A stretch of DNA of 64,000 bases from Chloroflexota bacterium (GCA_013388755.1 JACAEQ010000112.1:19376-83375), one strand, 5' to 3'; counted from the stretch's first letter, positions 18,168-30,307 are shown. The notes: a model not told the origin generated them from the letters alone. Translations and numbers: made by a program.

Positions 18168-19358
18168 ATGCGTATCCTGATGCTGTCCTGGGAATACCCG
18201 CCGCACATTGTTGGTGGGTTGGGGCGGCATGTCACCGATCTTACCGCTGCGCTGTCGCAACTCGGTATCGACGTGCATGTCGTGACGCCACAGTTGAACC
18301 AGGGTGATCGGTATGAAGTGACCGCTATGGGTGTTACGGTGCACCGGGTGGCCGCTCCACCGCTGGCGGACCAGACCTTTGTCGGGTTTGTGCAGGAAAT
18401 GAACCGCGGCCTGGCGGCGGCGGCGCTCGATGCGCGGCGCAGATCCGGCGACTTTGATGTCATTCATGCGCACGACTGGCTGGTGGCACAGGCGGCGATA
18501 ATGCTCAAGCAGGCCTGGCATCGCCCATTGATCACAACCATTCATGCGACCGAGCGTGGCCGGCAGCAGGGGCACGTCGCTGGTGATCATTCAGCGCAGA
18601 TCGACCGGCTGGAGCGGTTGCTGACCGGTGAGGCGTGGCGGGTTATTACGTGCTCACGCTATATGGCGCAAGAAGTGCAGAGCTATTTTGGTACTGCAGG
18701 CGAGAAAATTGATGTTGTGCCGAATGGTGTGGTTGTGCGCGGTTGCCCGTTCGAAAGCGATCGTGAGCGCCGCGAGTTCCGCCGTCGTTTCGCGGCTGAC
18801 GATCAGCCGCTGGTTTTCTATGTCGGGCGGATCGTGTACGAAAAGGGGCTGCACATTCTGCTCGATGCCTGGCCACGCGTGCTGCTCCACATGCCGCAGG
18901 CACGCCTGATCATCGCCGGCGCCGGCGCATATCTCGACGCGCTGCGCCAGCGCGCGTGGGATCTGGGGATCATCGAGCGCGTGTTCTTTCCGGGCTATGT
19001 CTCTGATGAGGAGCGCGACAGGCTGTATCACGTGACCGATGCCGCCGTGTTCCCCTCGCTGTATGAGCCGTTCGGTATCGTGGCGCTGGAGGCGATGGCT
19101 GCCGGCTGCCCGGTGATTGTAGCGCAAACAGGCGGCCTCGGTGAAGTCGTGTCGCTCCACGAGACTGGCCTGACCATCTATCCCAATAATGTTGAGTCGC
19201 TGGTGTGGGGTATTCTCCATACCCTCGCCCATCCACGCTGGTCGCAGGAACGCGCGACGAACGCGTTGCGCGAGGTACGTGAGCGCTACAGCTGGCACAC
19301 GATCGCCCGGACGACGGCAGAGATCTATCGCCGGGCGTGCGTGGAGTGGCAGGTGTAG
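18168..19358 (+). CDS. Glycosyltransferase family 4 (GT-B fold)
   Basis: 396 residues. The N-terminal half begins 'MRILMLSWEYPPHIVGGLGRH', the glycine-rich acceptor loop seen in GT4 and glycogen-synthase-like enzymes, and has 'DVIHAHDWLV'. The C-terminal nucleotide-sugar half has 'VFYVGRIVYEKGLHILLDA' and the donor-binding 'FPSLYEPFGIVALEAMAAGCPVI' (given in part), with the E-x7-E signature. No signal or membrane span, so cytosolic or peripheral. It transfers a sugar from a nucleotide donor to an unknown acceptor. The opening loop leaves a glycogen/maltodextrin role possible, but no other glycogen gene is nearby. It stands alone and ends toward PPDK. Confidence 0.9.
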   Translation: MRILMLSWEYPPHIVGGLGRHVTDLTAALSQLGIDVHVVTPQLNQGDRYEVTAMGVTVHRVAAPPLADQTFVGFVQEMNRGLAAAALDARRRSGDFDVIHAHDWLVAQAAIMLKQAWHRPLITTIHATERGRQQGHVAGDHSAQIDRLERLLTGEAWRVITCSRYMAQEVQSYFGTAGEKIDVVPNGVVVRGCPFESDRERREFRRRFAADDQPLVFYVGRIVYEKGLHILLDAWPRVLLHMPQARLIIAGAGAYLDALRQRAWDLGIIERVFFPGYVSDEERDRLYHVTDAAVFPSLYEPFGIVALEAMAAGCPVIVAQTGGLGEVVSLHETGLTIYPNNVESLVWGILHTLAHPRWSQERATNALREVRERYSWHTIARTTAEIYRRACVEWQV

Positions 19359-19500
19359 GGGAGACCGTCACAGACGGGGGTTCGCAGGCGGCCCCGACAT
19401 GGGGAAGTGGCGGCGGAATGGCTTCCGCAGGAAACGGTTTACCTCGTCTCGCCGATCGAACACATCATTTCCAGGTGAAAAAACTGTCACGAATGACAGA

Positions 19501-19532
19501 TGGAGAGGCGCAGCCGCCACTGCGCCTCTCCA
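19501..19532. terminator. Bidirectional hairpin between GT4 and ppdK
   Basis: A perfect 13-bp stem (TGGAGAGGCGCAG paired with CTGCGCCTCTCCA) around a 6-nt loop, placed between two convergent genes and ending 11 bp from the ppdK stop. It lacks a clean T tract, so it may act by hairpin strength alone. Confidence 0.65.
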
Positions 19533-19543
19533 TGCGCGGTCCG

Positions 19544-22213
<2,670 letters not shown>

Positions 22214-22360
22214 GATGTTTGCCCCCTTGAGGAACTAGCGTTTTGCAACAACAGGCCGCGACCACCTGCATCAAAGCCTGGCGGAGGAGTGGCGCGCAGC
22301 CGCCTGGAACCTGAAGGATATTACATCAGTCGCGGGAATTGTGCAACGTGACCATGTGAC

Positions 22361-22480
22361 GAGGCGCGAGGAGGGCGGGAAAGGGGGAGCGGGAGAGGGG
22401 GAGAGCAGGAGAGCAGGAGAGCGGGAGAGGGGGAGCGGGGGAGGGCGGGAGAGGGGGAGCGGGGGAGCGCGGGAGAGGAG
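22361..22480 (+). repeat. Purine-rich satellite, about 8-bp period
   Basis: About 14 imperfect copies of an octamer such as GGAGAGCA, GGAGAGGG or GGAGCGGG, almost purely A/G on the plus strand. Copies differ at the last two or three positions. Such tracts can form triplex or slipped structures. Confidence 0.8.
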
Positions 22481-22529
22481 ACGTAGATGAAGGCTATACA
22501 TAGGAATGTAAAGCTGTCACACATCAAAA

Positions 22530-22588
22530 GCTCTCCTCCTCTCCCCTTCTCCTCCTCTCCTCTCCTGTTCTCCTCCTCTCCTCTTCTC
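22530..22588 (+). repeat. Pyrimidine-rich satellite facing the purine array
   Basis: Imperfect octamers of the type TCTCCTCC/TCTCCTCT. The array is roughly complementary to the purine array 50 bp away, so the minus-strand transcript beyond the permease gene could fold into a long imperfect hairpin. Confidence 0.7.
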
Positions 22589-22629
22589 GGTGTCTCCCAT
22601 TCCTCCCTTCGCAATATCTCCCGGCCGCG

Positions 22630-23532
22630 TCACTTCCGCAAACGCGGGTCAAGCGCATCGCGCAGGCCATCGCCAACGAAGGAAAAGCTTAACATAATAA
22701 GGGCGATCAACAAGGTTGGCAGCAATCCCATGTGCCAGTACACACGGATATATGCCGATGATGCGCCGACCATCTTACCCAGGCTGGCAGTTGGTTCATT
22801 GATACCGAGGCCGAGGAAGCTGAGGCCGGCTTCGGTAAAGATCGCAATCGGCACACCCAGTGTGACCGCAATGATCAAGGGAGTGAGCGCATTGGGCAGC
22901 AGGTGCCGCCAGGCGATCTGCAACGGCGGTACGCCGACGGTGCGCGCCGCTTCAATGAACTCCTTTTCGCGCAGTGAGAAGAGCTGCGCGCGTGTAAGGC
23001 GACAGATATCCACCCAGCCAATCAACCCGATCGCCAGGATGACGTTGAACAATCCACCGCCAAAGATCGAGATCAAGAACAGCGCGAACAGCAACTGCGG
23101 AATGGCTGTGAACAGCTCGACGACCCGCATCACAAAGAAATCCACCCAGCCACCAAGGAAACCGGCGCTCAATCCGAGGATCGCCCCGATCACCAGCGCG
23201 ATTGCCTGAACCGAGAGGCCTACGATCAGCGACGTGCGGGTACCGTGGACGAGGCGCTTGAGCATATCACGCCCCACATCATCGGTACCCAGCACATAGC
23301 CCGCCTCACCGGGGAACTTGCGTGCATCAATCGGCCTGGCGAGGTTCGGATTGGGCGCGATGACATCAGCGAAGATACTGATGCACACCAGTAACGCCAC
23401 GATGACCAGGGCACCCATCGCCAGTTTATTCTTGGAGAAGCGGATCGCAGCGTCGCGCCAGAGATTGCTTGGCGGGCGCGCACTGATCGGATCGGTCTTG
23501 ACGAGGGTTTCTTTTCTCGCAACTACACTCAT
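22630..23532 (-). CDS. Oligopeptide/dipeptide ABC transporter permease (DppC/OppC type)
   Basis: 300 residues. A cytoplasmic N-terminal arm ('RDAAIRFSKNKLAMGALVIV') is followed by six membrane segments. The ATPase-coupling EAA loop is 'EFIEAARTVGVPPLQIAWRH'. AGGGAG precedes the start. It is the second permease of the importer whose binding protein and first permease lie directly upstream, separated by 48 bp of heptamer repeats. The partner ATPases (DppD/DppF type) are absent from the window. Substrate is probably a peptide but could be an oligosaccharide. Confidence 0.93.
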   Translation of the reverse strand: MSVVARKETLVKTDPISARPPSNLWRDAAIRFSKNKLAMGALVIVALLVCISIFADVIAPNPNLARPIDARKFPGEAGYVLGTDDVGRDMLKRLVHGTRTSLIVGLSVQAIALVIGAILGLSAGFLGGWVDFFVMRVVELFTAIPQLLFALFLISIFGGGLFNVILAIGLIGWVDICRLTRAQLFSLREKEFIEAARTVGVPPLQIAWRHLLPNALTPLIIAVTLGVPIAIFTEAGLSFLGLGINEPTASLGKMVGASSAYIRVYWHMGLLPTLLIALIMLSFSFVGDGLRDALDPRLRK

Positions 23533-23580
23533 GGTGCTCCCTGTGAACGTTGGACGTTAAACGTTGAACGTTGAACGGAC
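23533..23580. repeat. Heptamer satellite between the two permease genes
   Basis: The whole 48-bp gap is built around AACGTTG GACGTTA AACGTTG AACGTTG AACG (period 7, plus strand). It lies inside an operon and is too short for another function that I can see. Confidence 0.7.
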
Positions 23581-24504
23581 TCACGTCAACTTCACGCGCG
23601 GGTCGATCCAGGTATACAGCAGATCGGTCAGCAAATAGACAAGGCCCCACAGCGCAGCAATCAGCAACATGAGCGCCATGATCATGGGGTAGTCGCGGTC
23701 GAGCACACTCTCAACAAAAAACTTGCCCAGGCCAGGTACACGGAACATCGTCTCGACAAAGACCGTACCGGTGATCAGGTCGGGAATGCGTGGGCCGAGC
23801 ACCGTAATAATCGGGATCAACGCATTCTTGACCGCGTGGCGCATGACGACCATCTGTTCTGCCAGCCCTTTGGCGCGCGCGGTACGGATGTAATCCGAGG
23901 TAAAGACATCTGCCAGGCTGGCGCGCGTATAGCGTGCAGCGATGCCCAGCGGCCCCATGCCAAGCGCGACCATTGGCATAATGATCTGGCGCCAGTCATC
24001 GCCCCAGCCGCCAAGCGGCAGCCACTTGAGTTGCACCGCAAAAATGAGAATCAGCCACAACGCGATGACGAAATTCGGAACGGTCAGGCCAAGCGTGGCA
24101 AGAAAGGTGACCACATAATCTACCGGGCTATTCTGGCGCACGGCGGCAAGGATGCCCAGCAGGATGCCGCTGCCAAGTGCGACAACGACCGTAATGCCAC
24201 CCAGGGCAATACTGATCGGCCAGGTACGTCCGATAACCTGCGCCACTGTTTCGGTCGGGCTAGAAAACGAATACCCAAAATCGCCGCGCAGGGCGTTCGC
24301 CATGTAGTTGATGTACTGGATATGCAACGGCTGGTCAAGGCCATACTTGGCGAGAATATTCGCCTTGGCGGCCGGGGGCAGCGGCATGTTTGGTTCATCG
24401 AACGGGCCGCCTGGCGTTGCGTGCATCAGCAAGAAGGCGACGATGGATACCAGAATGAAGACGAATGCCAGCCCGCCTAGACGTTGGGCAATGTATGCGA
24501 CCAT
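23581..24504 (-). CDS. Oligopeptide/dipeptide ABC transporter permease (DppB/OppB type)
   Basis: 307 residues with the family opening '[20 protein letters not shown]', the periplasmic '[13 protein letters not shown]', six membrane segments and the coupling loop '[20 protein letters not shown]'. The C-terminus '[10 protein letters not shown]' is typical of the family. GGAG lies 6 nt before the ATG. It forms the channel with the DppC-type partner downstream. A 93-bp gap with a strong inverted heptamer repeat separates it from the binding-protein gene upstream. Confidence 0.94.
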   Translation of the reverse strand: MVAYIAQRLGGLAFVFILVSIVAFLLMHATPGGPFDEPNMPLPPAAKANILAKYGLDQPLHIQYINYMANALRGDFGYSFSSPTETVAQVIGRTWPISIALGGITVVVALGSGILLGILAAVRQNSPVDYVVTFLATLGLTVPNFVIALWLILIFAVQLKWLPLGGWGDDWRQIIMPMVALGMGPLGIAARYTRASLADVFTSDYIRTARAKGLAEQMVVMRHAVKNALIPIITVLGPRIPDLITGTVFVETMFRVPGLGKFFVESVLDRDYPMIMALMLLIAALWGLVYLLTDLLYTWIDPRVKLT

Positions 24505-24518
24505 GATTGGCTCCGTGA

Positions 24519-24593
24519 AGGGTTAAGGGTTAAGGGTTAGATTCATTGATACCGTTGAGCTCAATACGTTAACCCCTAACCCCTGACCCTTAA
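24519..24593. repeat. Inverted heptamer array (GGGTTAA type) forming a hairpin between binding protein and permease
   Basis: Left arm 24519-24540 is three GGGTTAA units and right arm 24569-24593 is TAACCCC TAACCCC TGACCCT. About 19 of 23 positions pair, around a loop of about 28 nt. The position between a binding-protein gene and its permeases suggests an attenuator or mRNA-stabilising structure that keeps the binding protein more abundant; this is inference. Confidence 0.65.
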
Positions 24594-24597
24594 TCTC

Positions 24598-26496
24598 CTA
24601 CGCCGGCGGCTTGTCGCGGAACTTCGTGATCTCATTGCTCATATAGAGCGTCTGCATCGAATCGCTCATCGAGCTGAACCCGGGCCACTGCAGGCCGGCA
24701 AAGCCCGCGACATTCGGCTCAAAGCACTCGCCAACCACGTAGGGCTTGTAGATATCGGCCACCGTGCGGTGGTAAATGAACACTGCCGGCGCTTCCTCGA
24801 CCAGCATCCGTTCTGCATCCTGGAACACCTTGATCCGGCCTTCCTGGTCAGTGCTCTCCGCCGCCGAGTTGACCATGTCGTCGAAGGTCTTGTTAAACCA
24901 GTTGTGGCGGCCAGTGCTGAGCCATACGCCAAGCATATTCGACGGGTCAAGGAAGTCGATGCCATAGGATACCATCCCGAACTGGATCTGGGTTGGTTTG
25001 GCATTGATCGCGTCCATAAAGGTCTTGAATTCTTTGTTCGAGACCTCGACCTCAATGCCGTATTCCTGAGTAATCTCGGCTGCGATCGCCGTCGCCAGGG
25101 CGACGCGGATCTGCGGCTCATTGCGCAACCAGAGGGTCAGCTTCGGAAAGCCCTTGCCCCCCTCGTAGCCGGCCTCTTTCAGCAGCGCGCGCCCCTTCTC
25201 CGGGTCATAGTTCTGGATATCCTTCAGCCCTTCGCTGTTCGACGCCGGGAAGCCCGGCATCAGGAAGGAATAGGCTGGAATACCCTGTGTCGGCGTGATA
25301 ATCGTCTTGATCAACGTATCGCGGTCGACGATATGGCTGAACGCCTGGCGCACGCGCACATCGTTAAATGGCGGGTTCTGGCAGTCGAAGAACAGGTAGT
25401 CGGTGCGGAAGTCGGCAGCAGTCAGGCGGATCTGTTTCTGGAGCTCCGGATCCCGGGCGATGATCTCATTGTCGGCCGTCTGCAACTGCTCGCCGGTGAC
25501 GCGATCAACTTCACCGGCCTGGTAGCCGGCGAAGAATGCCTCGGGCCGGGCGGCAATCTGGATGACCTTCTGGATGCGTGGGCGATTGGTGCCCTTGTAG
25601 GTCGGGTTAGCTTCGTACACAACCCGCTGGCCGGGCTTGAATTCCTTCAGGATGTATGGCCCACACGAGATCGTCTTGTCAGGTTCGGCAGTGTACAGGC
25701 CGCTGCCGTACTCTTTCAGTTTTGCCGCACTTAAGACTTCGCTATAGACGAGTTTGGCCGGCAAGAAGGGCGCGGGCGTTTCGGTTTCGACGACCAGGGT
25801 ATGTGCATCTCTGGCCGTCACACCGAGCTGGTCGAGTGGCAACTCGCCGGCGACGCACTTGTCCCAGTTCTTGATTGCGCCCGGCGCGCTGTAATACCAG
25901 GCGAAGTCCCATGCGTGCGTCGGATCGGCGGCATAGCGGAAGGTTGCGACGAAATCGTCTGCCGTCACCGGTGTACCGTCGCTCCAGACCAGATTCGGGT
26001 CGAGCTTGAACGTCCAGGCCTTGCCCGTTTCATCGGCTTCCCAGGACAGTGCGGCAGCCGGCTGCACCTGGAAGTTCTTGTCCAGCCGGGTCAGAGTGTC
26101 TCCGGTGACGTTGGTGATGCTACCAAACCCACCCGACTTATAGATCGTTTCCATCTGGTTCGGGCTGGTCCAGTCGGCGCTGATGTCGAAGTAGGTCACA
26201 AACGTCTGATACTCGGGTGGAGCGGCGTCAGCAGGCAGCGTTACACCGTTGATCGTCTCGGCGCTGGCTGCAGGAGGTGCGGTAGGCGCCGCAGTAGGCG
26301 CGGGAACCGCTGTGGCCGGGATGACCGGTGCCAGCGTTGGCGCCGTTGTCGGTGGGACGAGGGTGGCGGGCGGAGCGGTGGGCGCCGTGGTTGCGCCGCC
26401 GCCGCCACAGGCCGCAATCACTGCCGATCCGGCGCCGATTGCGGCGGCGCGCAGGAACGTTCGCCGGTTCAACCGTACCTTCTTGTCGGACTTCAT
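24598..26496 (-). CDS. ABC transporter substrate-binding protein, family 5 (peptide type), Tat-exported lipoprotein
   Basis: 632 residues. The N-terminus carries a twin-arginine motif (R11-R12 in 'NRRTFLRAAAIG') and a lipobox ending at C30 ('VIAACGGG'), followed by a Thr/Pro/Ala spacer (about 35-85). The mature domain has family-5 motifs such as 'LTRLDKNFQVQPAAALSWE', 'FKLDPNLVWSDGTPVTADDF' and 'VRQAFSHIVDR'. It captures a peptide or similar ligand outside the membrane for the two permeases downstream. A good Shine-Dalgarno (AGGAAAGGA) precedes the ATG. Confidence 0.93.
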   Translation of the reverse strand: MKSDKKVRLNRRTFLRAAAIGAGSAVIAACGGGGATTAPTAPPATLVPPTTAPTLAPVIPATAVPAPTAAPTAPPAASAETINGVTLPADAAPPEYQTFVTYFDISADWTSPNQMETIYKSGGFGSITNVTGDTLTRLDKNFQVQPAAALSWEADETGKAWTFKLDPNLVWSDGTPVTADDFVATFRYAADPTHAWDFAWYYSAPGAIKNWDKCVAGELPLDQLGVTARDAHTLVVETETPAPFLPAKLVYSEVLSAAKLKEYGSGLYTAEPDKTISCGPYILKEFKPGQRVVYEANPTYKGTNRPRIQKVIQIAARPEAFFAGYQAGEVDRVTGEQLQTADNEIIARDPELQKQIRLTAADFRTDYLFFDCQNPPFNDVRVRQAFSHIVDRDTLIKTIITPTQGIPAYSFLMPGFPASNSEGLKDIQNYDPEKGRALLKEAGYEGGKGFPKLTLWLRNEPQIRVALATAIAAEITQEYGIEVEVSNKEFKTFMDAINAKPTQIQFGMVSYGIDFLDPSNMLGVWLSTGRHNWFNKTFDDMVNSAAESTDQEGRIKVFQDAERMLVEEAPAVFIYHRTVADIYKPYVVGECFEPNVAGFAGLQWPGFSSMSDSMQTLYMSNEITKFRDKPPA

Positions 26497-26971
26497 GCGT
26501 TTCTGTTCCTTTCCTGTGAGTTTCTTTCGGGGAATCTACTGCGCGACGACTGGCGTCGCATATCCTTTACACGGTGCCACAGCCTGGCTGTGGCCCGGCT
26601 CGGGAACAACAGTGCAACCCGGTTGCGCTGTGAGCGATCACGAATATGCCAGCGCTGCGTCTGCAGCGCGTTGGTGACTTCCTGGTCACCAGCCAGTGAT
26701 ACCTATGATGACAACCCGGGCCGGGAACATATGCCTGAAGCGCAGAGCAACGGAATCATAACATTACACGAATCGCTTGTCAACGGCAGGTTAACTATCA
26801 GTAGTCCAACTGTCAGGATCGTGTACTTGTATTAGATATCCAATTACGCGACGTTGCCACGTTGCCACGTTCCCACCCTCCCACGTTCCCACCCTCCCAC
26901 GTTCAACGCCATCGTATGCTACACTGCAATGGTGCCCGGCAGGGTGACCGGTGACCGCTGAAGAGGTTGCT
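26497..26971. other. Divergent intergenic region with an octamer satellite
   Basis: 475 bp between the peptide-binding lipoprotein and the tricorn gene, which read away from each other. Apart from the octamer array at 26850-26905 I see no gene, RNA fold or convincing promoter pair. Both genes must nevertheless be expressed from here. Confidence 0.5.
26850..26905. repeat. Octamer satellite (ACGTTGCC/ACGTTCCC/ACCCTCCC)
   Basis: Seven consecutive 8-bp units: ACGTTGCC twice, then ACGTTCCC and ACCCTCCC alternating twice, then ACGTTCAA. It lies 66 bp upstream of the tricorn start. Confidence 0.75.
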
Positions 26972-29900
26972 ATGAGTAGTCAGGGATATTACCGCTGGCC
27001 AACGATCCATGGCGATACCGTGGTCTTCGTGTGTGAAGATGATCTCTGGTCGGTTCCGGTATCAGGCGGCATCGCGCGACGGCTGACAGCCAACCCCGGC
27101 AGCGTCCACTCGCCCGCGCTGTCGCCCGATGGCGCGCTACTGGCGTTTGTCGGGCGCGACGAGGGGCCGGGCGAGGTGTTCGTCATGCCGGCGGCCGGCG
27201 GCGAAGCGCGCCGCCTGACGTTTCTTGGCGCCAGCACGCGGGTCTGTGGCTGGAGCCGCGACGGGCGCGATATTCTGTTTGCCAGTTCGGCCGGCCTGCC
27301 GTTTCCGCGTACCTCGGCGCTGTACGCGATCGCCGCTGAGGGTGGTGAGCCACGCCCGCTCCCGACCGGTCTGGCGGTCAGTATTTCGTATGGCCCCGAA
27401 GGAGGCGTCGTCATTGGCCGCAACACGAATGATACCGCGCGCTGGAAACGCTATCGCGGCGGTCTCACCGGTGATGTCTGGATCGACCCGGAGGGCACGG
27501 GAGCATGGCGTCACCTGATAGCCCTCCCCGGCAATATCGCTCTGCCACTCTGGGTTGGCGAGCGTATCTACTTTGTCGCCGATCATGAGGGTGTCGGCAA
27601 TCTCTATTCGTGTTTGCCGACTGGTGAGGATTTCCAGCGGCATACTCGCCACACGGCGTACTATGCCCGCTTTCCCGCCACAGATGGCCGGCGAATCGTG
27701 TACCATGCCGGTGCCGACCTGTACCTCTTCGACCCGGCGACGGACCAGTCGCACATGATCGAGATCGATTTTCGAAGCCCACGCACGCAACGTAAGCGGC
27801 GGTTCGTTGAGGCTGCACGCTTCGTGCAGGGAATCAACCTGCATCCCGAAGGTCATTCGCTTGCTGCCATTGTGCGAGGTAAGCCATTCACGTTTGGTAA
27901 CTGGGAGGGTGCCGTGCTGCAACACGGCGATCCCGGCGCCGTGCGCTACCGTCTGGCAGCATGGTTGCCCGACGGCAAACGGATCGTGGTGGTGAGTGAT
28001 GCTGCCGGTGAAGAAGCGCTTGAGATTCATACGATCGCCCATGCCAATGGCGTGCCGAAAGAAGATCAGTGGCCGGGGGTGCGCGATCTGAACACCACCG
28101 CAGCGCAGGATGTGCCGTGCGACGGCTGTACGCGCCTCGACGGCCTCGATATCGGGCGCCCATCAACGCTGGTCGTGTCGCCAAAGGCGCCGCTTGTCGC
28201 GATTGCCAACAATCGTAACGAGCTGTTGCTGGTTGACCTGGAAGCGCGAACGGTGCGTGTGCTTGATCGCAGCCGTCACGCGCCCATGCCCGGCATTGCC
28301 TGGTCGCCCGATGGACGCTGGCTGGCATACGGCTTTGTTGAGACGCAGCAGACCTCGATGATCAAGCTCTGTGAGGTCGCGACTGGCCAGGTAACACCGG
28401 CAACGCGCCCGGTGCTGTATGATGAAGCACCGGCGTTTGACCCGGACGGCAAATATCTCTACTTTATCTCGTACCGCGACTTCGAGCCGGTGCGCGACGA
28501 GATGCATTTCGAGTACAGTTTTCCGCGCGGCGCCCGGCCATTCCTGGTGACCCTGCGCGCCGATCTGCGCTCGCCGTTCGTGCCCGGGCCGCATGCGCTG
28601 GAGAAGCCGGCCGGTAAGCCGGCGACCAGTGAGGCGAAGCCTGAACAGGAGGGTTCGCCGGAGGCCGGACCGAAGGGTGCAGAGGGCGCACCAGCGCCAG
28701 CGGCAAAACCTGAGCCGGCGCTCACGATCGATCTTGAGGGGATTACGGATCGGGTGGTCGCCTTCCCGCTGCCGGTCGGGCGCTATGGCCAGGTCGCCGG
28801 TATTGCCGGCAAGGCGCTGTTCACTGTCTTCCCGATTGAAGCGTTGCCCGGCAGTTCCTCGGCCCCCGGCGACGGTGCGCCGGCACGCGGGCGCCTCGAT
28901 GTGTATGATTTTGAGACCTTGAGCAGTGAGACGCTGATTGATGGCGTTTCGCGCTTCTGGCTTGCCAATGATGCCAGGACGATGGCGTACCGCGCCGGCA
29001 ACCGGGTGCGTGTGATCAAGGCAGGTGAGAAACCGAAAGACAATGGTGAGCCAGGGCGCAAGAGCGGCTGGGTTGATCTCTCGCGGGTCAAACTGCTGGT
29101 GTCGCCACCTGCCGAGTGGCTCCAGATGTACCGCGAAGCCTGGCGCCTGCAGCGTGACCACTTCTGGACACCGGACATGTCGGGTGTGGACTGGCTGGCT
29201 GTCTACCAGCGCTACCTGCCATTGCTGGAACGGGTCGCGACTCGCGGCGAGTTTTCCGACCTGGTATGGGAGATGCAGGGTGAACTGGGCACATCGCACG
29301 CCTACGAGTTCGGCGGCGACTACCGGCCGGAGCCGCACTACAGCCAGGGGAAGCTTGGCGCCGATCTGCGCTACGATGCGGCCACCGACTCCTACCTCGT
29401 CGAACGGATCGTACGCGGCGACATCTGGGATGAGCGTGCCAGTTCACCGCTGGCACGGCCCGGGATTACCATCAAGCCAGGCGACCGGTTGATCGCCGTT
29501 AACGGGCGACGTGTCGGGCGCGATCGTTCACCGCATGCATTACTGATGAACCAGGGCAATAGCGATGTGCTGCTGAGCTTCGCCTGCGCTGACGGCGTCA
29601 CGCGCGTTGTGACGGTCAGGGCACTGCAAGATGATACTCAGGCGCGCTATCGCGCGTGGGTGGAGCAGAACCGCCAGGCTGTGCATGCAGCAACGGGTGG
29701 GCGCGTCGGGTACATTCATATTCCGGACATGCAGGCGCGCGGGTATGCAGAGTTTCATCGCGGTTTTCTCGCCGAGGTGACGCGTGAGGGCCTGATTGTT
29801 GACGTGCGGTATAATGCCGGCGGGCTTGTGTCGCCGCTGATTGTCGAGAAACTGGCGCGTAAGCGCCTGGGCTACGATGTGTCGCGCTGGGGCGAACCGG

Positions 29901-30307
29901 TGCCCTACCCGCCGGAGTCGGTGATGGGGCCGATGGTGGCGATCATCAACGAAGCGGCCGGTTCAGATGGTGATATCATCAGCCACGTATTCAAGCTGAT
30001 GAAACTCGGCCCATTGATCGGCAAGCGCACCTGGGGCGGCGTGATTGGCATCAGCCCGCGTGACACTCTGATGGACGGCGGCATCACGACCCAGCCGGAA
30101 TACTCGTTCTGGTCGGCGGAGGCTGGCTGGCAGATCGAGAACCGCGGCGTCGAGCCTGATATCGAAGTCGAGATCCGGCCGCAGGATTATGTGGCCGGCC
30201 AGGATCCGCAACTCGATCGCGCGATCGCGGAGGTATTACGCCTGCTGGAGGATAACCCGCCGGTCCTGCCACAGTTCGGCGACCGGCCACGGTTGCCGTT
30301 GCCGTGA
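26972..30307 (+). CDS. Tricorn protease homologue
   Basis: 1111 residues from the ATG at 26972 (AGAGG 5 nt upstream); a GTG at 26951 is less likely. It resembles the archaeal tricorn core protease: propeller blades ('SPDGALLAFVG', 'SPDGRWLAYGF') over about 1-690, a C1 helical region, a PDZ domain about 840-925, and an S41-type C-terminal core. S775-H776 in 'GTSHAYEFGG' match the tricorn Ser-His pair, and S998 in 'EAAGSDGDIISH' is the nucleophile. A Lys/Pro/Glu/Ala-rich insert (about 545-585) is absent from standard tricorn. It is cytoplasmic and degrades oligopeptides to small fragments. It is distinct from the paralogue at 5252-8536. Confidence 0.95.
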   Translation: MSSQGYYRWPTIHGDTVVFVCEDDLWSVPVSGGIARRLTANPGSVHSPALSPDGALLAFVGRDEGPGEVFVMPAAGGEARRLTFLGASTRVCGWSRDGRDILFASSAGLPFPRTSALYAIAAEGGEPRPLPTGLAVSISYGPEGGVVIGRNTNDTARWKRYRGGLTGDVWIDPEGTGAWRHLIALPGNIALPLWVGERIYFVADHEGVGNLYSCLPTGEDFQRHTRHTAYYARFPATDGRRIVYHAGADLYLFDPATDQSHMIEIDFRSPRTQRKRRFVEAARFVQGINLHPEGHSLAAIVRGKPFTFGNWEGAVLQHGDPGAVRYRLAAWLPDGKRIVVVSDAAGEEALEIHTIAHANGVPKEDQWPGVRDLNTTAAQDVPCDGCTRLDGLDIGRPSTLVVSPKAPLVAIANNRNELLLVDLEARTVRVLDRSRHAPMPGIAWSPDGRWLAYGFVETQQTSMIKLCEVATGQVTPATRPVLYDEAPAFDPDGKYLYFISYRDFEPVRDEMHFEYSFPRGARPFLVTLRADLRSPFVPGPHALEKPAGKPATSEAKPEQEGSPEAGPKGAEGAPAPAAKPEPALTIDLEGITDRVVAFPLPVGRYGQVAGIAGKALFTVFPIEALPGSSSAPGDGAPARGRLDVYDFETLSSETLIDGVSRFWLANDARTMAYRAGNRVRVIKAGEKPKDNGEPGRKSGWVDLSRVKLLVSPPAEWLQMYREAWRLQRDHFWTPDMSGVDWLAVYQRYLPLLERVATRGEFSDLVWEMQGELGTSHAYEFGGDYRPEPHYSQGKLGADLRYDAATDSYLVERIVRGDIWDERASSPLARPGITIKPGDRLIAVNGRRVGRDRSPHALLMNQGNSDVLLSFACADGVTRVVTVRALQDDTQARYRAWVEQNRQAVHAATGGRVGYIHIPDMQARGYAEFHRGFLAEVTREGLIVDVRYNAGGLVSPLIVEKLARKRLGYDVSRWGEPVPYPPESVMGPMVAIINEAAGSDGDIISHVFKLMKLGPLIGKRTWGGVIGISPRDTLMDGGITTQPEYSFWSAEAGWQIENRGVEPDIEVEIRPQDYVAGQDPQLDRAIAEVLRLLEDNPPVLPQFGDRPRLPLP

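Larger units (their letters stand above)
22214..22629. other. Intergenic region dominated by octamer satellites
   Basis: 416 bp between the second oligopeptide permease and ppdK (both minus strand). It holds a purine-rich array and a facing pyrimidine-rich array (separate entries). Long open frames here translate to Ser/Pro/Leu or Glu/Arg-Gly low-complexity runs and are not genes. The ppdK promoter should lie in 22214-22360 but no clear boxes were seen. Confidence 0.6.

Noticed and set aside
22271..22614. Ser/Pro/Leu-rich and Glu/Arg/Gly-rich minus-strand frames in the satellite region
   Set aside because: They are translations of the octamer satellites; there is no ribosome site or conserved domain.
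24519..24540. GGGTTAA repeats as a telomere or replication end
   Set aside because: Only three units, inside an operon and matched by an inverted copy; they fit the local pattern of intergenic satellites.
28163..29338. 391-codon minus-strand frame inside the tricorn gene
   Set aside because: Antisense to a gene with intact catalytic motifs; no family signature.
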